A stretch of 64,000 bases of DNA, taken from assembly GCF_947039875.1 (NCBI RefSeq), contig NZ_CAMRAN010000003.1, positions 1 to 64,000 of the forward strand, read 5' to 3'. Both the position numbers and the translations under genes were made by a program. The DNA is from an uncultured Photobacterium sp. (GTDB lineage: Bacteria > Pseudomonadota > Gammaproteobacteria > Enterobacterales > Vibrionaceae). A model generated the notes under the pieces. The model saw only the letters and a program-made list of their open reading frames with translations, did not search any database and was not told where the DNA came from. Within the stretch, counting starts at the first letter, position 1, and every line of letters begins with the position of its first letter. Below are positions 1-9,316 of this stretch, in pieces.

Positions 1-56
1 TTTCCTGCTTTCCTGCTTTCCTGCTTTCCTGCTTTCCTGCTTTCCTGCTTTCCTGT
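1..56. repeat. Octanucleotide tandem repeat (TTTCCTGC), at least 7 units
   Basis: Six perfect TTTCCTGC units are followed by a seventh ending in T. The array touches the left edge of the window, so its true length is unknown. The eight-base unit has no stop codon in any forward frame, and a change in unit number would shift any frame reading through it. On the minus strand each unit reads GCAGGAAA, which resembles a repeated ribosome-binding core. Whether it lies in a gene or between genes cannot be decided here. Confidence 0.95.
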
Positions 57-164
57 GATAAATTTTATTCTCGTCATTAAACAATAATCTAATTGTCTGT
101 TGTTATTGATGATGGCAATGTTATCTTAACCAGCATCAGTAAATGCGCATAGGAGCACCTGAGC

Positions 165-659
165 ATGCGGTTAACGCGACGTGGGTGGAATAACGTTATC
201 ATCATTGGTGTTTTAGTTTTTATCGCTGTCATACAGCTGCCAGAGCTTATTCGCACTCCTCTAATAACGCCTATCGCGCCAGTGCCATCATCAACGGTGA
301 TCCCATTATTTGCACAAGATCGTCTTATTCAACAATTATTGTTACCTGCGATCATTTTTCAACAGACTGATACGGGATGGAAAAGTCAGCCTGTGGTGTC
401 ATTTGATATCGCTACTTTTATCACGCGCTGGCAAACGTTAGAGGGGACACTTGTTAGCGCACAGCAATTAGCGTCATTAAAAAGTCAGCTAATAGCGCCA
501 CGCACGATTGAGGTGTGGCTGGTTGGTTATTCACAGCCGCAACGGATCACGGCCTATCAATTTCCTTCTTTTTGGTTATTTAATAATGGTAGCGGACAGT
601 GGTTAGCGGTGACGGTTGATGCTAATTTTCTCTTTCCACCATTATCGTCAAAAATATAA
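165..659 (+). CDS. Hypothetical single-pass inner-membrane protein upstream of mutM
   Basis: This 164-residue protein has a short basic N-terminus (MRLTRRGW), one hydrophobic segment at about residues 11-27, and a polar, probably periplasmic, remainder. That suggests an N-in signal anchor. No enzymatic motif is visible and I do not recognise a family. The ATG follows GGAGC about ten bases upstream. It ends 22 bases before mutM in the same direction, so the two genes are probably cotranscribed. The function is unknown, and the context gives no reason to link it to DNA repair beyond shared transcription. Confidence 0.75.
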   Translation: MRLTRRGWNNVIIIGVLVFIAVIQLPELIRTPLITPIAPVPSSTVIPLFAQDRLIQQLLLPAIIFQQTDTGWKSQPVVSFDIATFITRWQTLEGTLVSAQQLASLKSQLIAPRTIEVWLVGYSQPQRITAYQFPSFWLFNNGSGQWLAVTVDANFLFPPLSSKI

Positions 660-681
660 TGATTATTGGAGCAAGATAACG

Positions 682-1491
682 ATGCCTGAATTACCTGAAG
701 TGGAAGTGACCCGCATGGGGATCACTCCCCACGTTGTTGGACAAACGGTGACAAAAATAATTATTCGTAATGCTCGTTTGCGCTGGCCAATTCCTGATGC
801 AATTAAAAGCATTGAGGGCCAAGTGATTCGAAAAATCACACGGCGAGCAAAATATTTATTATTAGAAACCGATATTGGGTATGCGATTGTCCATCTTGGT
901 ATGTCGGGTAGTTTACGTATTTTACCTGCGGGTTCTGCCGTAGAGAAGCATGATCATGTCGATGTCGTTTTAGGCAGTGGTGAGATTCTACGTTATAACG
1001 ATCCTCGTCGCTTTGGCGCATGGTTATGGCAACAGGTAGGGGAAAGCCATACTGTGCTAGAGAAAATGGGCCCAGAGCCATTGAGTGACGATTTTAATGT
1101 GGATTACTTAGTGGCTAAAGCAAAAGGAAAGCGTAAAGCGATTAAATTACTGATCATGGATAATCATATCGTGGTGGGTGTGGGTAATATTTATGCCAAT
1201 GAGTCATTGTTTGCCGCGGGGATAAATCCGCAATCGCCAGCAGGAAAAGTCTCAATCGTACAATTGCAATTATTGGTCTCTGAAATAAAAACTGTATTAC
1301 AAAAAGCGATTGCTCAGGGCGGTACGACCTTAAAAGATTTTAAAAATGCTGATGGTAAGCCTGGGTATTTTGCCCAAGAGTTGCAAGTCTATGGCAAAGG
1401 GGGGCAACTTTGCCCACGTTGTGGTGAACTTTTAACTGAAATAAAGCTGGGGAAGCGGGCCACTGTTTTTTGTGTTAGCTGTCAGCGTTAA
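682..1491 (+). CDS. mutM: Formamidopyrimidine-DNA glycosylase (MutM/Fpg)
   Basis: MutM is a bifunctional glycosylase and AP lyase that removes 8-oxoguanine and formamidopyrimidines in base excision repair. The protein begins MPELPEVE, which supplies the catalytic proline and glutamate after Met removal. It ends in a zinc finger with Cys244, Cys247, Cys264 and Cys267. Length is 269 residues, the same as the E. coli enzyme. The reading frame opens further upstream at 616, but the start at 682 is fixed because Pro must be residue 2. An imperfect hairpin with a T-rich tail at about 1498-1534 may end the transcript. Confidence 0.97.
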   Translation: MPELPEVEVTRMGITPHVVGQTVTKIIIRNARLRWPIPDAIKSIEGQVIRKITRRAKYLLLETDIGYAIVHLGMSGSLRILPAGSAVEKHDHVDVVLGSGEILRYNDPRRFGAWLWQQVGESHTVLEKMGPEPLSDDFNVDYLVAKAKGKRKAIKLLIMDNHIVVGVGNIYANESLFAAGINPQSPAGKVSIVQLQLLVSEIKTVLQKAIAQGGTTLKDFKNADGKPGYFAQELQVYGKGGQLCPRCGELLTEIKLGKRATVFCVSCQR

Positions 1492-1625
1492 CTCAATTGT
1501 CTAGTTAGTTTTCGTTAACGATAGACTCATTTTTATTGAGCAGAGATAAGCGTAGATATTGTTATTATTATCATATAATTTATAAAAATAGATAATATGT
1601 TTTCCAAGATATTAAGGACTAAAAA

Positions 1626-2630
1626 ATGAAATATTTAGTGACCGGCGTTGCTGGTTTTATTGGTAGTGCGGTTACTGAACGTTTATGTCAGCAAGGGCAT
1701 CAAGTGGTTGGTATCGATAATCTTAATGATTATTATGAAGTGACACTTAAACACGCCCGCTTAGCCCGCATTGAGCACTCAAATTTCACCTTTATTGAAA
1801 TGGATCTTGCCGATCGTGAAGGGATGATGGGCTTATTTGCTGAGCATCAATTTAATCGAGTTATCCATTTAGCAGGTCAAGCTGGCGTTCGTTATTCAAT
1901 AGATAATCCAATGGCTTATGGTGATAGTAATTTAATTGGCTATTTGACTATCCTTGAAGGTTGTCGTCATAACAAAGTTGAGCATTTAGTTTATGCCTCA
2001 TCAAGTTCGGTGTATGGCTTAAACCAAAAAATGCCGTTTGATACCGCAGACAGTGTTGATCATCCAGTGTCATTGTATGCCGCGACAAAGAAAGCCAATG
2101 AATTGATGGCGCACAGCTATTCTCATCTTTATGGTATTCCAACCACTGGCTTGCGTTTCTTTACGGTGTATGGCCCGTGGGGACGTCCTGATATGGCATT
2201 GTTTAAATTTACTAATGCGATCATGGAAGGCAAAGAAATTGATATTTATAACAATGGCGATATGAGCCGTGATTTTACGTATATTGATGATATTGTTGAA
2301 GGTGTGCTGCGTATTCAGGATGTGATTCCACAGTCTAATTCTGAGTGGACGGTTGAGGAAAATTCATCGGCAACCAGCTCTGCGCCATACCGTATTTATA
2401 ACATTGGTCATGGCAGTCCGGTTAAATTGATGGACTATGTTGAAGCTCTGGAAGCGTCATTAGGTATTGAAGCGAAGAAAAACTTTATGCCCATGCAGCC
2501 GGGTGATGTCTACATGACGTATGCTGACACGGATGATTTATTTGCGGTAACGGGGCATAAGCCTGCAGTTGAAGTTAAACAAGGCGTACAGGCTTTTGTT
2601 GATTGGTACCGTGAGTATTATAATAAGTAA
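1626..2630 (+). CDS. NAD-dependent UDP-sugar epimerase, UDP-glucuronate 4-epimerase type
   Basis: This 334-residue short-chain dehydrogenase/reductase of the extended type interconverts nucleotide sugars for surface polysaccharide. It has the Rossmann motif GVAGFIGS at the N-terminus, the SSS-x-VYG segment, and the catalytic YAATKK (Tyr-x3-Lys). The NLNDYYEVTLKHARL stretch after the second strand is typical of the UDP-glucuronate epimerase branch (CapI/LspL type), which yields UDP-galacturonate. Substrate choice is inferred from overall resemblance. It is monocistronic, preceded by an AT-rich 134-bp gap, and ends at a strong bidirectional terminator shared with coaD. Confidence 0.9.
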   Translation: MKYLVTGVAGFIGSAVTERLCQQGHQVVGIDNLNDYYEVTLKHARLARIEHSNFTFIEMDLADREGMMGLFAEHQFNRVIHLAGQAGVRYSIDNPMAYGDSNLIGYLTILEGCRHNKVEHLVYASSSSVYGLNQKMPFDTADSVDHPVSLYAATKKANELMAHSYSHLYGIPTTGLRFFTVYGPWGRPDMALFKFTNAIMEGKEIDIYNNGDMSRDFTYIDDIVEGVLRIQDVIPQSNSEWTVEENSSATSSAPYRIYNIGHGSPVKLMDYVEALEASLGIEAKKNFMPMQPGDVYMTYADTDDLFAVTGHKPAVEVKQGVQAFVDWYREYYNK

Positions 2631-2648
2631 GCTGTGAAGATTGAGAAG

Positions 2649-2679
2649 AAAGGGGGAGCCAATGTGCTCCCTTTTTTTA
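2649..2679. terminator. Bidirectional Rho-independent terminator (epimerase / coaD)
   Basis: The stem GGGAGC/GCTCCC, lengthened by A-T and G-T pairs, has a six-base loop and is followed by seven T on the plus strand. The matching A-run on the other side lets it also serve the convergent coaD transcript. Confidence 0.9.
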
Positions 2680-2682
2680 TTA

Positions 2683-3171
<489 letters not shown>

Positions 3172-3175
3172 TTAC

Positions 3176-4249
3176 TTATTTTGTCTGTGAATGTAAAGTT
3201 TCAGCGCTAGAGAGTGATGCAATAATAGCATCCAGTTTCTCTGTTACCATCGCAACACTAATTTGCGGCATGATATCGTTACCTTTGACGCGAGATCCCC
3301 ATGGTAATTCGCCTAATGGTTTGCCGTAATGTTGTTCAGCGACTTGCTGGTAAACACTGACCGTATATGGCAATGATAAATACGGTCCAGTACGAGCTGG
3401 ATTACTATGACCATAGAGTCCAATGACGGGTGTGTTTTGGGTGGTTGCTAAATGGGCTGGACCTGAATCTGGCGCTAGCACAACAGTTGCTGCACGTAAT
3501 AATGCCGTCAGCTGTAATAGGGTTGTTTTGCCGATTAAATTAGTGATAGGTACTTGGCTATGACTGATAATGTGTTGGCCTAATTGTTGCTCACGTTCAC
3601 TGGGTGAGCCGCAAAGTATAATGGCTAAGCCTTTGGTTGCCGCATAATCGGCAATAGTTGCATAACGTTCTGGAAGCCAATTACGTTCATCTTTACTGGC
3701 GGCGGGAGATATCACTAATGTTGGTTGTTGAATATATTGTTCAGCAACACTGTTATCTTCAGTGGTAAGTGGAATATTCCATTCTGGTGTAGTAAAGGGA
3801 ACCCCAATGTAACGTGCAAAGTCCGCCATGTTATCAAGTACATGGATACTGTTTGTATTGGGTAGGTGTTTATTGGTAACCAACCATTGGCCTTCTTTGG
3901 TGCGGTTTTTACTAAACCCAACGCGATACTTAGCTTTAATCCCTAAAGATAGTACACTGGCACGCAAGGCGACTTGCATATCCAATAGCGCATCAAAACG
4001 TTGTGATTTGAGTTGTTGCCAAACCTGTTTAATGCCATGCCAGCCCGCTTTTTTATCAAAACTGATCACCGTAATATTGGGTAAGGCATTGACTAATTGT
4101 GCTTCAACTTTACCGACAACCCATGTGATTTCAGTGGTTGGCCATTGGCGTTGGATAGCTTGGACGACAGCAATCGCATGGCATACGTCACCAATAGCAG
4201 ACAAGCGTAAGATACAAATTGAACGTGGTGGCGTTGAGAACAGAGCCAT
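3176..4249 (-). CDS. LPS core glycosyltransferase family 9 (heptosyltransferase-like)
   Basis: The 357-residue protein matches the ADP-heptose:LPS heptosyltransferase fold (GT9). It starts with ICILRLSAIGDVCHAIAVVQAI, the family's N-terminal LxxIGD motif, and its C-terminal donor-binding half contains APDSGPAHLATTQNTPVIGLYG, which carries the conserved D-S-G-x-x-H. It probably adds heptose or a related sugar to the inner core at the cytosolic membrane face. Which heptosyltransferase it is cannot be told without comparison. The ATG has AAGG about eight bases upstream. Divergent from kdkA with only 32 bp between, so promoters must overlap. Confidence 0.9.
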   Translation of the reverse strand: MALFSTPPRSICILRLSAIGDVCHAIAVVQAIQRQWPTTEITWVVGKVEAQLVNALPNITVISFDKKAGWHGIKQVWQQLKSQRFDALLDMQVALRASVLSLGIKAKYRVGFSKNRTKEGQWLVTNKHLPNTNSIHVLDNMADFARYIGVPFTTPEWNIPLTTEDNSVAEQYIQQPTLVISPAASKDERNWLPERYATIADYAATKGLAIILCGSPSEREQQLGQHIISHSQVPITNLIGKTTLLQLTALLRAATVVLAPDSGPAHLATTQNTPVIGLYGHSNPARTGPYLSLPYTVSVYQQVAEQHYGKPLGELPWGSRVKGNDIMPQISVAMVTEKLDAIIASLSSAETLHSQTK

Positions 4250-4281
4250 GGAGTTACCTTATTAAAAGTGGTTGGTGAATT

Positions 4282-5067
4282 ATGCCGCTAGCCATTGAAA
4301 TTGTAAAATATTCAACAATAAATGCGAGAGAGGCTGTAGTGCAGGAAATTATCAGTAACAACCAGGCCATTTGGTTTGATAGCGATTATCTAAGTGCAGA
4401 TCCGCATGGTTGCTTTGATATTGAGTATTGGCGTCAGCGTGATGCAGTTGTTGGATCGGCCAAAGGGCGTGGTACAACGTGGTTTGTTGCCGATGAAAAA
4501 TTAGAGATGGCATTGCGTCATTATCATCGTGGCGGGCTGTTTGCTAAAGTGAATAACGACAGTTATTGGTTTACAGGTTGGCATAAAACCCGCAGTGGGG
4601 CTGAATTAGCTTTACTAAAATTATTACGTGATGGTGGTGTTAATGTGCCGCGGCCGATTGCCGCTCAAGCAATAAAAAGAGGCATGACTTATAAAGCGGA
4701 TATTCTGGTTGAAAAAATTGCTAATAGTAATGATTTGGTGGCATTGCTACAAACTCAGACATTAGCCGCAACAGTATGGCGTGATATTGGTGAAATGATC
4801 GGTAAAATGCATGATTTGCAAGTGTGTCACACTGATTTAAATGCCCACAATATTTTATTAGATGATAGTCAGTGTCCATGGCTGATTGACTTTGATAAGT
4901 GTGATTGCCGCGAGGGTGATGATTGGAAGATTGATAATTTGGCACGTTTAAAGCGCTCTTTTGTTAAAGAAGTCAATAAACGTGCGATTAAATGGCATGA
5001 AGATGATTGGACTGCTTTGTGTGACGGTTATACAAATAAAAGCCAGCTTCGTATTACTATTGGTTAG
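4282..5067 (+). CDS. kdkA: 3-deoxy-D-manno-octulosonate (Kdo) kinase
   Basis: KdkA phosphorylates the Kdo residue of LPS at O-4 using ATP, as in Haemophilus and Vibrio, whose core carries a single phosphorylated Kdo. The 261-residue protein has a small protein-kinase-like fold: GRGTTWFV near residue 62, the catalytic loop HTDLNAHN at 183-190, and the metal-binding DFDK at 203-206. It sits beside waaA, which makes its acceptor. It is convergent with waaA with only two bases between stop codons and no terminator, so 3' ends of the two transcripts probably overlap. Confidence 0.92.
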   Translation: MPLAIEIVKYSTINAREAVVQEIISNNQAIWFDSDYLSADPHGCFDIEYWRQRDAVVGSAKGRGTTWFVADEKLEMALRHYHRGGLFAKVNNDSYWFTGWHKTRSGAELALLKLLRDGGVNVPRPIAAQAIKRGMTYKADILVEKIANSNDLVALLQTQTLAATVWRDIGEMIGKMHDLQVCHTDLNAHNILLDDSQCPWLIDFDKCDCREGDDWKIDNLARLKRSFVKEVNKRAIKWHEDDWTALCDGYTNKSQLRITIG

Positions 5068-5069
5068 CG

Positions 5070-6350
5070 CTAATGGCTCGCTAAGTAAGGCTCAATATTA
5101 GCGGTAGTTTTATTTACGGCACCTTGGTTTTCAAATACGATTTTTTGACCCTGTGCGCCCATATATTGTTGGCGATTAGGGGTATTAAATAACGCGATTA
5201 ATTGTTGTGCGAGCTGGTGGCTATCTTGACAAATTTCAATGGCGTCTGCGGCTAATAATTGTTGAGTAATATCTTCAAAGTTATAAAAGCTGGGACCGGT
5301 AATTGCCGGTTTTGCAACCGCGGCTGGCTCTAATAAATTGTGACCACCTACTTTTTCACCGACTAAACTTCCCCCCATAAACGTCACATCTGCCGCCGCT
5401 AGCATGACTAACATTTCCCCCATGGTATCTGCTAGATATAACTGAGTGTTCGCTTTAATTGGGGTGGTGTCTGTACGGCGATGAACATTTAAACCACGTT
5501 CAATCGCAAGCTTTGCAACGCTATCAAACCGTTGTGGATGGCGAGGCACAATAATTACTAACGCATCTGTAAATTGTTGCTGTACCAGTTGATAAGCATC
5601 AAGTACTTGTTCATCTTCCCCTTGATGGGTACTCGCTGCCACGAAAATTGGCCGCTGCTTACCGAGTTGTTGGCGTAGACTCTGCGCTTGCTCAAAAACA
5701 GTATTTGCAATGGTAATGTCATATTTGATTGAGCCGGTAACCGCGATTTGATGTTGTTGTGCACCAATGGCGATAAAGCGTTGAGCATCATCATTATGTA
5801 AACACAATATTTTATTTATTTTATTGAGTAATTGATGAGTGAAGAAACTAAATGATTGGTAGCGTTTAGCTGAGCGCTCGGATAAACGCGCATTAACAAT
5901 AATTGTTGGAATTTTTTGGTTATCAACACAGCTTAAGGTATTGAGCCATAATTCTTTTTCAACGATAAGAAATAGTTTGGGTTTGATAGTTTTTAAAAAC
6001 CCTCTTACACACCAAGCAAAATCAATTGGCATATAACGATGTTCAACTAATTCACCTAATTTAGCCACTTGTTCAGCACCTGTGCTAGTGGTTGTGGTTA
6101 CAACAATAGCTTGTTCAGGATAGGCTTGTTTGAGTGCTTTGATGACAGGTACAATCGCGATAGCTTCACCAACAGAAGCGGCATGAATCCAAATTGGCGC
6201 AGTTGTGGTGGCGAGACGAGGAGTAAAACCAAAGTGCTCTTTCCAACGAGTACCAAAATGGGGCTTTCCTGGTTTGGTTCGATAAAGTCCCCATAATAAT
6301 AGAGGAGCAGCTAAAGCTAATAGTAGGGTATAAAAAACGCGAACTAGCAT
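5070..6350 (-). CDS. waaA: Kdo transferase (3-deoxy-D-manno-octulosonic acid transferase)
   Basis: WaaA (KdtA) transfers Kdo from CMP-Kdo to lipid IVA at the inner membrane. The 426-residue protein opens with one hydrophobic anchor (residues 1-20) followed by PLLLWGLYRTKPGKPHFGTRWKEHFG, typical of the family. ASVGEAIAIVPVI contains the catalytic glutamate region, and the GT-B C-terminal half includes ASTHQGEDE and GGHNLLEPAA. In Vibrionaceae WaaA is usually monofunctional, which fits the adjacent Kdo kinase. The gene appears to have its own promoter in the 122-bp gap before the divergent gene at 6473. Confidence 0.96.
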   Translation of the reverse strand: MLVRVFYTLLLALAAPLLLWGLYRTKPGKPHFGTRWKEHFGFTPRLATTTAPIWIHAASVGEAIAIVPVIKALKQAYPEQAIVVTTTTSTGAEQVAKLGELVEHRYMPIDFAWCVRGFLKTIKPKLFLIVEKELWLNTLSCVDNQKIPTIIVNARLSERSAKRYQSFSFFTHQLLNKINKILCLHNDDAQRFIAIGAQQHQIAVTGSIKYDITIANTVFEQAQSLRQQLGKQRPIFVAASTHQGEDEQVLDAYQLVQQQFTDALVIIVPRHPQRFDSVAKLAIERGLNVHRRTDTTPIKANTQLYLADTMGEMLVMLAAADVTFMGGSLVGEKVGGHNLLEPAAVAKPAITGPSFYNFEDITQQLLAADAIEICQDSHQLAQQLIALFNTPNRQQYMGAQGQKIVFENQGAVNKTTANIEPYLASH

Positions 6351-6472
6351 GGTGGCTCTACCTGTAACAATAAAATCCTATTATAACCAGCAATCAAAAA
6401 TCTTACAGCTTGGTGATTCAGTAGTTAATTAAGGTAGAATGTTTTTATCTTTTATGGACAAAGAGCACAATT

Positions 6473-7537
6473 ATGACTCATTCACCTCGACGGTACTTAA
6501 TGTATATCGCTCAAAATTATTCATTTGCTATTTTACGACCGTTACAGCAAGCGATCTTGAAGCAAGGTGGGCAGGTGTGTTGGTTTTTTGAGGGGAATGA
6601 TGTTGAAGGTGATTTCTTACATGCTGATGAGCAACGATTAACCTCTGTTGCGGATGTTAAAGCTTGGCATCCCGATGCTGTTTTTGTGCCTGGTAATGTT
6701 GTTCCACGTTGTATTCCAGGAGTAAAAGTTGGTGTTTTTCACGGCTTTAATGCTGGAAAATTAAACCGTCGCGGTCGAGAAGACCATTTTGAAATTCGCG
6801 GTTGTTTTGACTTATATTGTACGCAAGGGCCAGATACAACAGCACGGTTTACACAATTAGCTCAGCAATATGGTTTTTTTAAAGTAAAGCAAACTGGCTG
6901 GCCGATGCTTGACCCATTATTTACTAAGCCTGAATTTAATCCATATTGTGCGGCTGATGATCCACGTCCAACTGTATTAATGTGCTCAACATTTTCCCGT
7001 AATTTAACCTGCGCACCCCATTTATATGAGACAGTTAAAGCATTGGTTGCGACTGGGAAGTGGCGTTGGTTAGTGCAGTTTCACCCCAAAATGGCGGCTG
7101 AGACGGTAGTACAATATAAAGCATTACAAGGGCCTAATTTGACGTTTGTGGAAACAGATAATGTGATTCCTGTTTTGCAGGCGGCAGATGTAATGTTATG
7201 TGATACTTCATCGATTTTGTTAATGTTTTTATTACAAGGTAAGCCTGTCGTTACCTTTAATAATCAACATCCGCTACCCCATTTATTGAATGTTACTACT
7301 ACTGACGAAGTAGAACCTGCACTGAGTGATGCATTGACCTATCCGGTGGATTTAATGGCGAATATCAAACATTATTGTCAGCAAATTCATCCTTATCAAG
7401 ATGGGTGTTCAAGCGAGCGGGTTTTAGCTGCAACGAATGCACTGCTTGATAATGGCCTACTCGAACTTAAATCAAAACCACTTAATATCGTACGCGAGTT
7501 TAAAATGCGTAAGAAGCTTGGTTATTGGGGGCTGTAA
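6473..7537 (+). CDS. CDP-glycerol glycerophosphotransferase-like protein of the LPS locus
   Basis: This 354-residue protein resembles the TagF/TagB-type family that transfers glycerol phosphate from CDP-glycerol to a polymer or glycan. The support is VGVFHGFNAGKLNRRG around residues 85-100, TGWPMLD near residue 145, the FHPK stretch near residue 203 and ADVMLCDTSSILLMFLLQGKPVV near residue 240, all typical positions for the family. It has no N-terminal membrane segment. It starts a three-gene plus-strand unit, one base before the next CDS. No CDP-glycerol synthase is visible in the window, so donor identity is open. Confidence 0.8.
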   Translation: MTHSPRRYLMYIAQNYSFAILRPLQQAILKQGGQVCWFFEGNDVEGDFLHADEQRLTSVADVKAWHPDAVFVPGNVVPRCIPGVKVGVFHGFNAGKLNRRGREDHFEIRGCFDLYCTQGPDTTARFTQLAQQYGFFKVKQTGWPMLDPLFTKPEFNPYCAADDPRPTVLMCSTFSRNLTCAPHLYETVKALVATGKWRWLVQFHPKMAAETVVQYKALQGPNLTFVETDNVIPVLQAADVMLCDTSSILLMFLLQGKPVVTFNNQHPLPHLLNVTTTDEVEPALSDALTYPVDLMANIKHYCQQIHPYQDGCSSERVLAATNALLDNGLLELKSKPLNIVREFKMRKKLGYWGL

Positions 7538-7538
7538 A

Positions 7539-8501
7539 ATGGCATCATGGCATCGCGAATTAAAAGAAAATTTACGTATTATAAAATGTCGTTTTAAGCG
7601 TCGAAAAGTATTAACACCTGCAGAAACCAACGCTGCTGTATCTGCTTTGACGTTGTTATCGAGATCAGAAACGGCTGGTGGAGAGAATAAGGTTATATGG
7701 ATGTTTTGGGATTCAGGCTTAGAGTCAGCACCTGATGTTGTCAAGATGAGTCACGCATCTTGGGTGACCCAAAACCCGGATTATCAGGTTATCTTACTTG
7801 ATAATAAGACGATTCAAACTCAACTCGGGTTTGATTTTTTTGCGGTATTTAAAGCGATGACGGTTGATCTTGGTGCCGCAGGTCAGAGTGATTTATTACG
7901 GTTGTATTTATTAAATCGTTTTGGTGGCGTATGGGCTGATGCCACTACTTTTTGCAAGCAGCCATTAACGACATGGTTAGATATATCGACCACGGGATTT
8001 TTCTGTTTTCGAGAGAAGCAATCTGATGATCGACAGTTAGTGTCTTGGTTTTTAGCTGCTCATAAAGGTAATGCGATCATTCAAGACTTATTATGTGCAA
8101 GTTTGAGTTATTTAACTAAGCCTCGTCAGGTCGTACTTGATATTAGAGGGTTAACCTCAACCCGAGTATTAGCTAAAAATACCAATTTAATTAGTGCAAC
8201 AGGTAGTGGTAATCTACTGCTTTCATTGCTTGAAAATAAATATTGTGCGCCTTATTTTTGGATGTTTTATCTGTTTAATGAAACTGTAAAACAGCCGCAA
8301 CACCAATCGGTTTGGCAACAAATCATGTTACAAAATAATCAATATGCCGAACTAGATGATGATTTTGGTGTTTTTTGTGAAAGTGTCGTTGCTAAGCAAA
8401 CTTACCGAGAAAAATATACAACCCAGGCGTTATACCAACAGCGTTATCAATATATGTTGAATTTGAATACAGAAAATAAGGAGTTAGTTGATGGCAAATA
8501 A
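7539..8501 (+). CDS. Capsular polysaccharide synthesis-type glycosyltransferase (GT32-like)
   Basis: The 320-residue protein has KVIWMFWDSG (residues 51-60) and SDLLRLYLLNRFGGVWADAT (117-136). These are hallmarks of the Caps_synth/GT32 sugar transferases, in which the final W-x-D supplies the metal-binding aspartate. It likely adds a hexose to the LPS core. The frame is open from 7437, but I chose ATG 7539, one base after the previous stop, because the upstream part is read in the preceding gene. It overlaps the next gene by 11 bp, so the three plus-strand genes form one operon. Confidence 0.85.
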   Translation: MASWHRELKENLRIIKCRFKRRKVLTPAETNAAVSALTLLSRSETAGGENKVIWMFWDSGLESAPDVVKMSHASWVTQNPDYQVILLDNKTIQTQLGFDFFAVFKAMTVDLGAAGQSDLLRLYLLNRFGGVWADATTFCKQPLTTWLDISTTGFFCFREKQSDDRQLVSWFLAAHKGNAIIQDLLCASLSYLTKPRQVVLDIRGLTSTRVLAKNTNLISATGSGNLLLSLLENKYCAPYFWMFYLFNETVKQPQHQSVWQQIMLQNNQYAELDDDFGVFCESVVAKQTYREKYTTQALYQQRYQYMLNLNTENKELVDGK

Positions 8502-9261
8502 GCATTCTTTATCCGTTATATTAATCACAAAGAATGAAGCGGATCGGGTTGAATTATGTTTGCAATCTATCGTCGATATAGCCGATGAAATTATTGTATT
8601 AGACAGTGGTTCAACAGATGAAACCGTTGCGATTTGTCAGCGCTATACCGATAACATTACTGTGACTGATTGGCCTGGGTTTGGTAAACAAAAACAACGA
8701 GCATTAGATAAAGCCAGCGGTGATTGGGTATTGTCCATTGATGCTGATGAGGCATTAGATGAACAAATGCAACAAGCCTTAGTTTCATTGCTCGCTCAAG
8801 ATTCGATCACGGCCACAGCATATCGCTTACCGTGGGGAGTCACGCTATATGGTAAGACGTTAAAATATGGACGTAGTGCTCGTTCAGTCTTACGTTTATT
8901 TAAGCGAGATGGTGCTCATTATACATTAGATGAAGTACATGAAACGGTGATACCAAGTGCAGGTACGACGGAAGTTCTGAGTGGATTGTTATTACATTAT
9001 ACTCACCGCGATTACGGGCATGGCTTAGATAAAGCAGCACAGTATGCGTGGTTAGGTTCAAAGAAATATCATCGTAAAGGTAAAAAATCGCATGGCTTAG
9101 GTTTAGCGTTATTACGTGCAATATGGACCTTTGTTTTGATTTATATTATTCGTCGTGGTTTTCTTGATGGTAGTGTCGGTTTCATTGTTGCGATGACCTA
9201 TGCACAGGTGAGCTTTAATAAATATGTTGGTTTATGGTTACTTGAACATGATCGCAGCTAA
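8491..9261 (+). CDS. WaaE-like LPS core glycosyltransferase family 2
   Basis: This 256-residue GT2 enzyme matches the WaaE/KdtX family, which adds glucose to heptose I of the inner core. Visible motifs are SVILITKNEADR at the N-terminus, IIVLDSGSTDET, and the metal-binding DAD at residues 84-86. The conserved GWPGFGKQKQRALD-like segment (here WPGFGKQKQRALD, 61-73) is characteristic. A hydrophobic region at about 200-220 probably docks it to the membrane. The start at ATG 8491 has AAGGAG about nine bases upstream; the TTG at 8488 is unnecessary. A strong terminator follows 18 bp after the stop. Confidence 0.88.
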   Translation: MANKHSLSVILITKNEADRVELCLQSIVDIADEIIVLDSGSTDETVAICQRYTDNITVTDWPGFGKQKQRALDKASGDWVLSIDADEALDEQMQQALVSLLAQDSITATAYRLPWGVTLYGKTLKYGRSARSVLRLFKRDGAHYTLDEVHETVIPSAGTTEVLSGLLLHYTHRDYGHGLDKAAQYAWLGSKKYHRKGKKSHGLGLALLRAIWTFVLIYIIRRGFLDGSVGFIVAMTYAQVSFNKYVGLWLLEHDRS

Positions 9262-9279
9262 GTGGTATTGAGTTAAATG

Positions 9280-9313
9280 AAATAAGGAAAGTATAAGCTT
9301 TCCTTATTTTTCT
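9280..9313. terminator. Bidirectional terminator (waaE-like / wavE)
   Basis: A perfect 12-bp stem AAATAAGGAAAG / CTTTCCTTATTT with a six-base loop and flanking T and A runs lies between convergent genes. Confidence 0.88.
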
Positions 9314-9316
9314 GTT

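Noticed and set aside
3828-4265. 145-codon frame antisense to the GT9 gene
   Set aside because: It is a shadow of the well-supported glycosyltransferase on the other strand.
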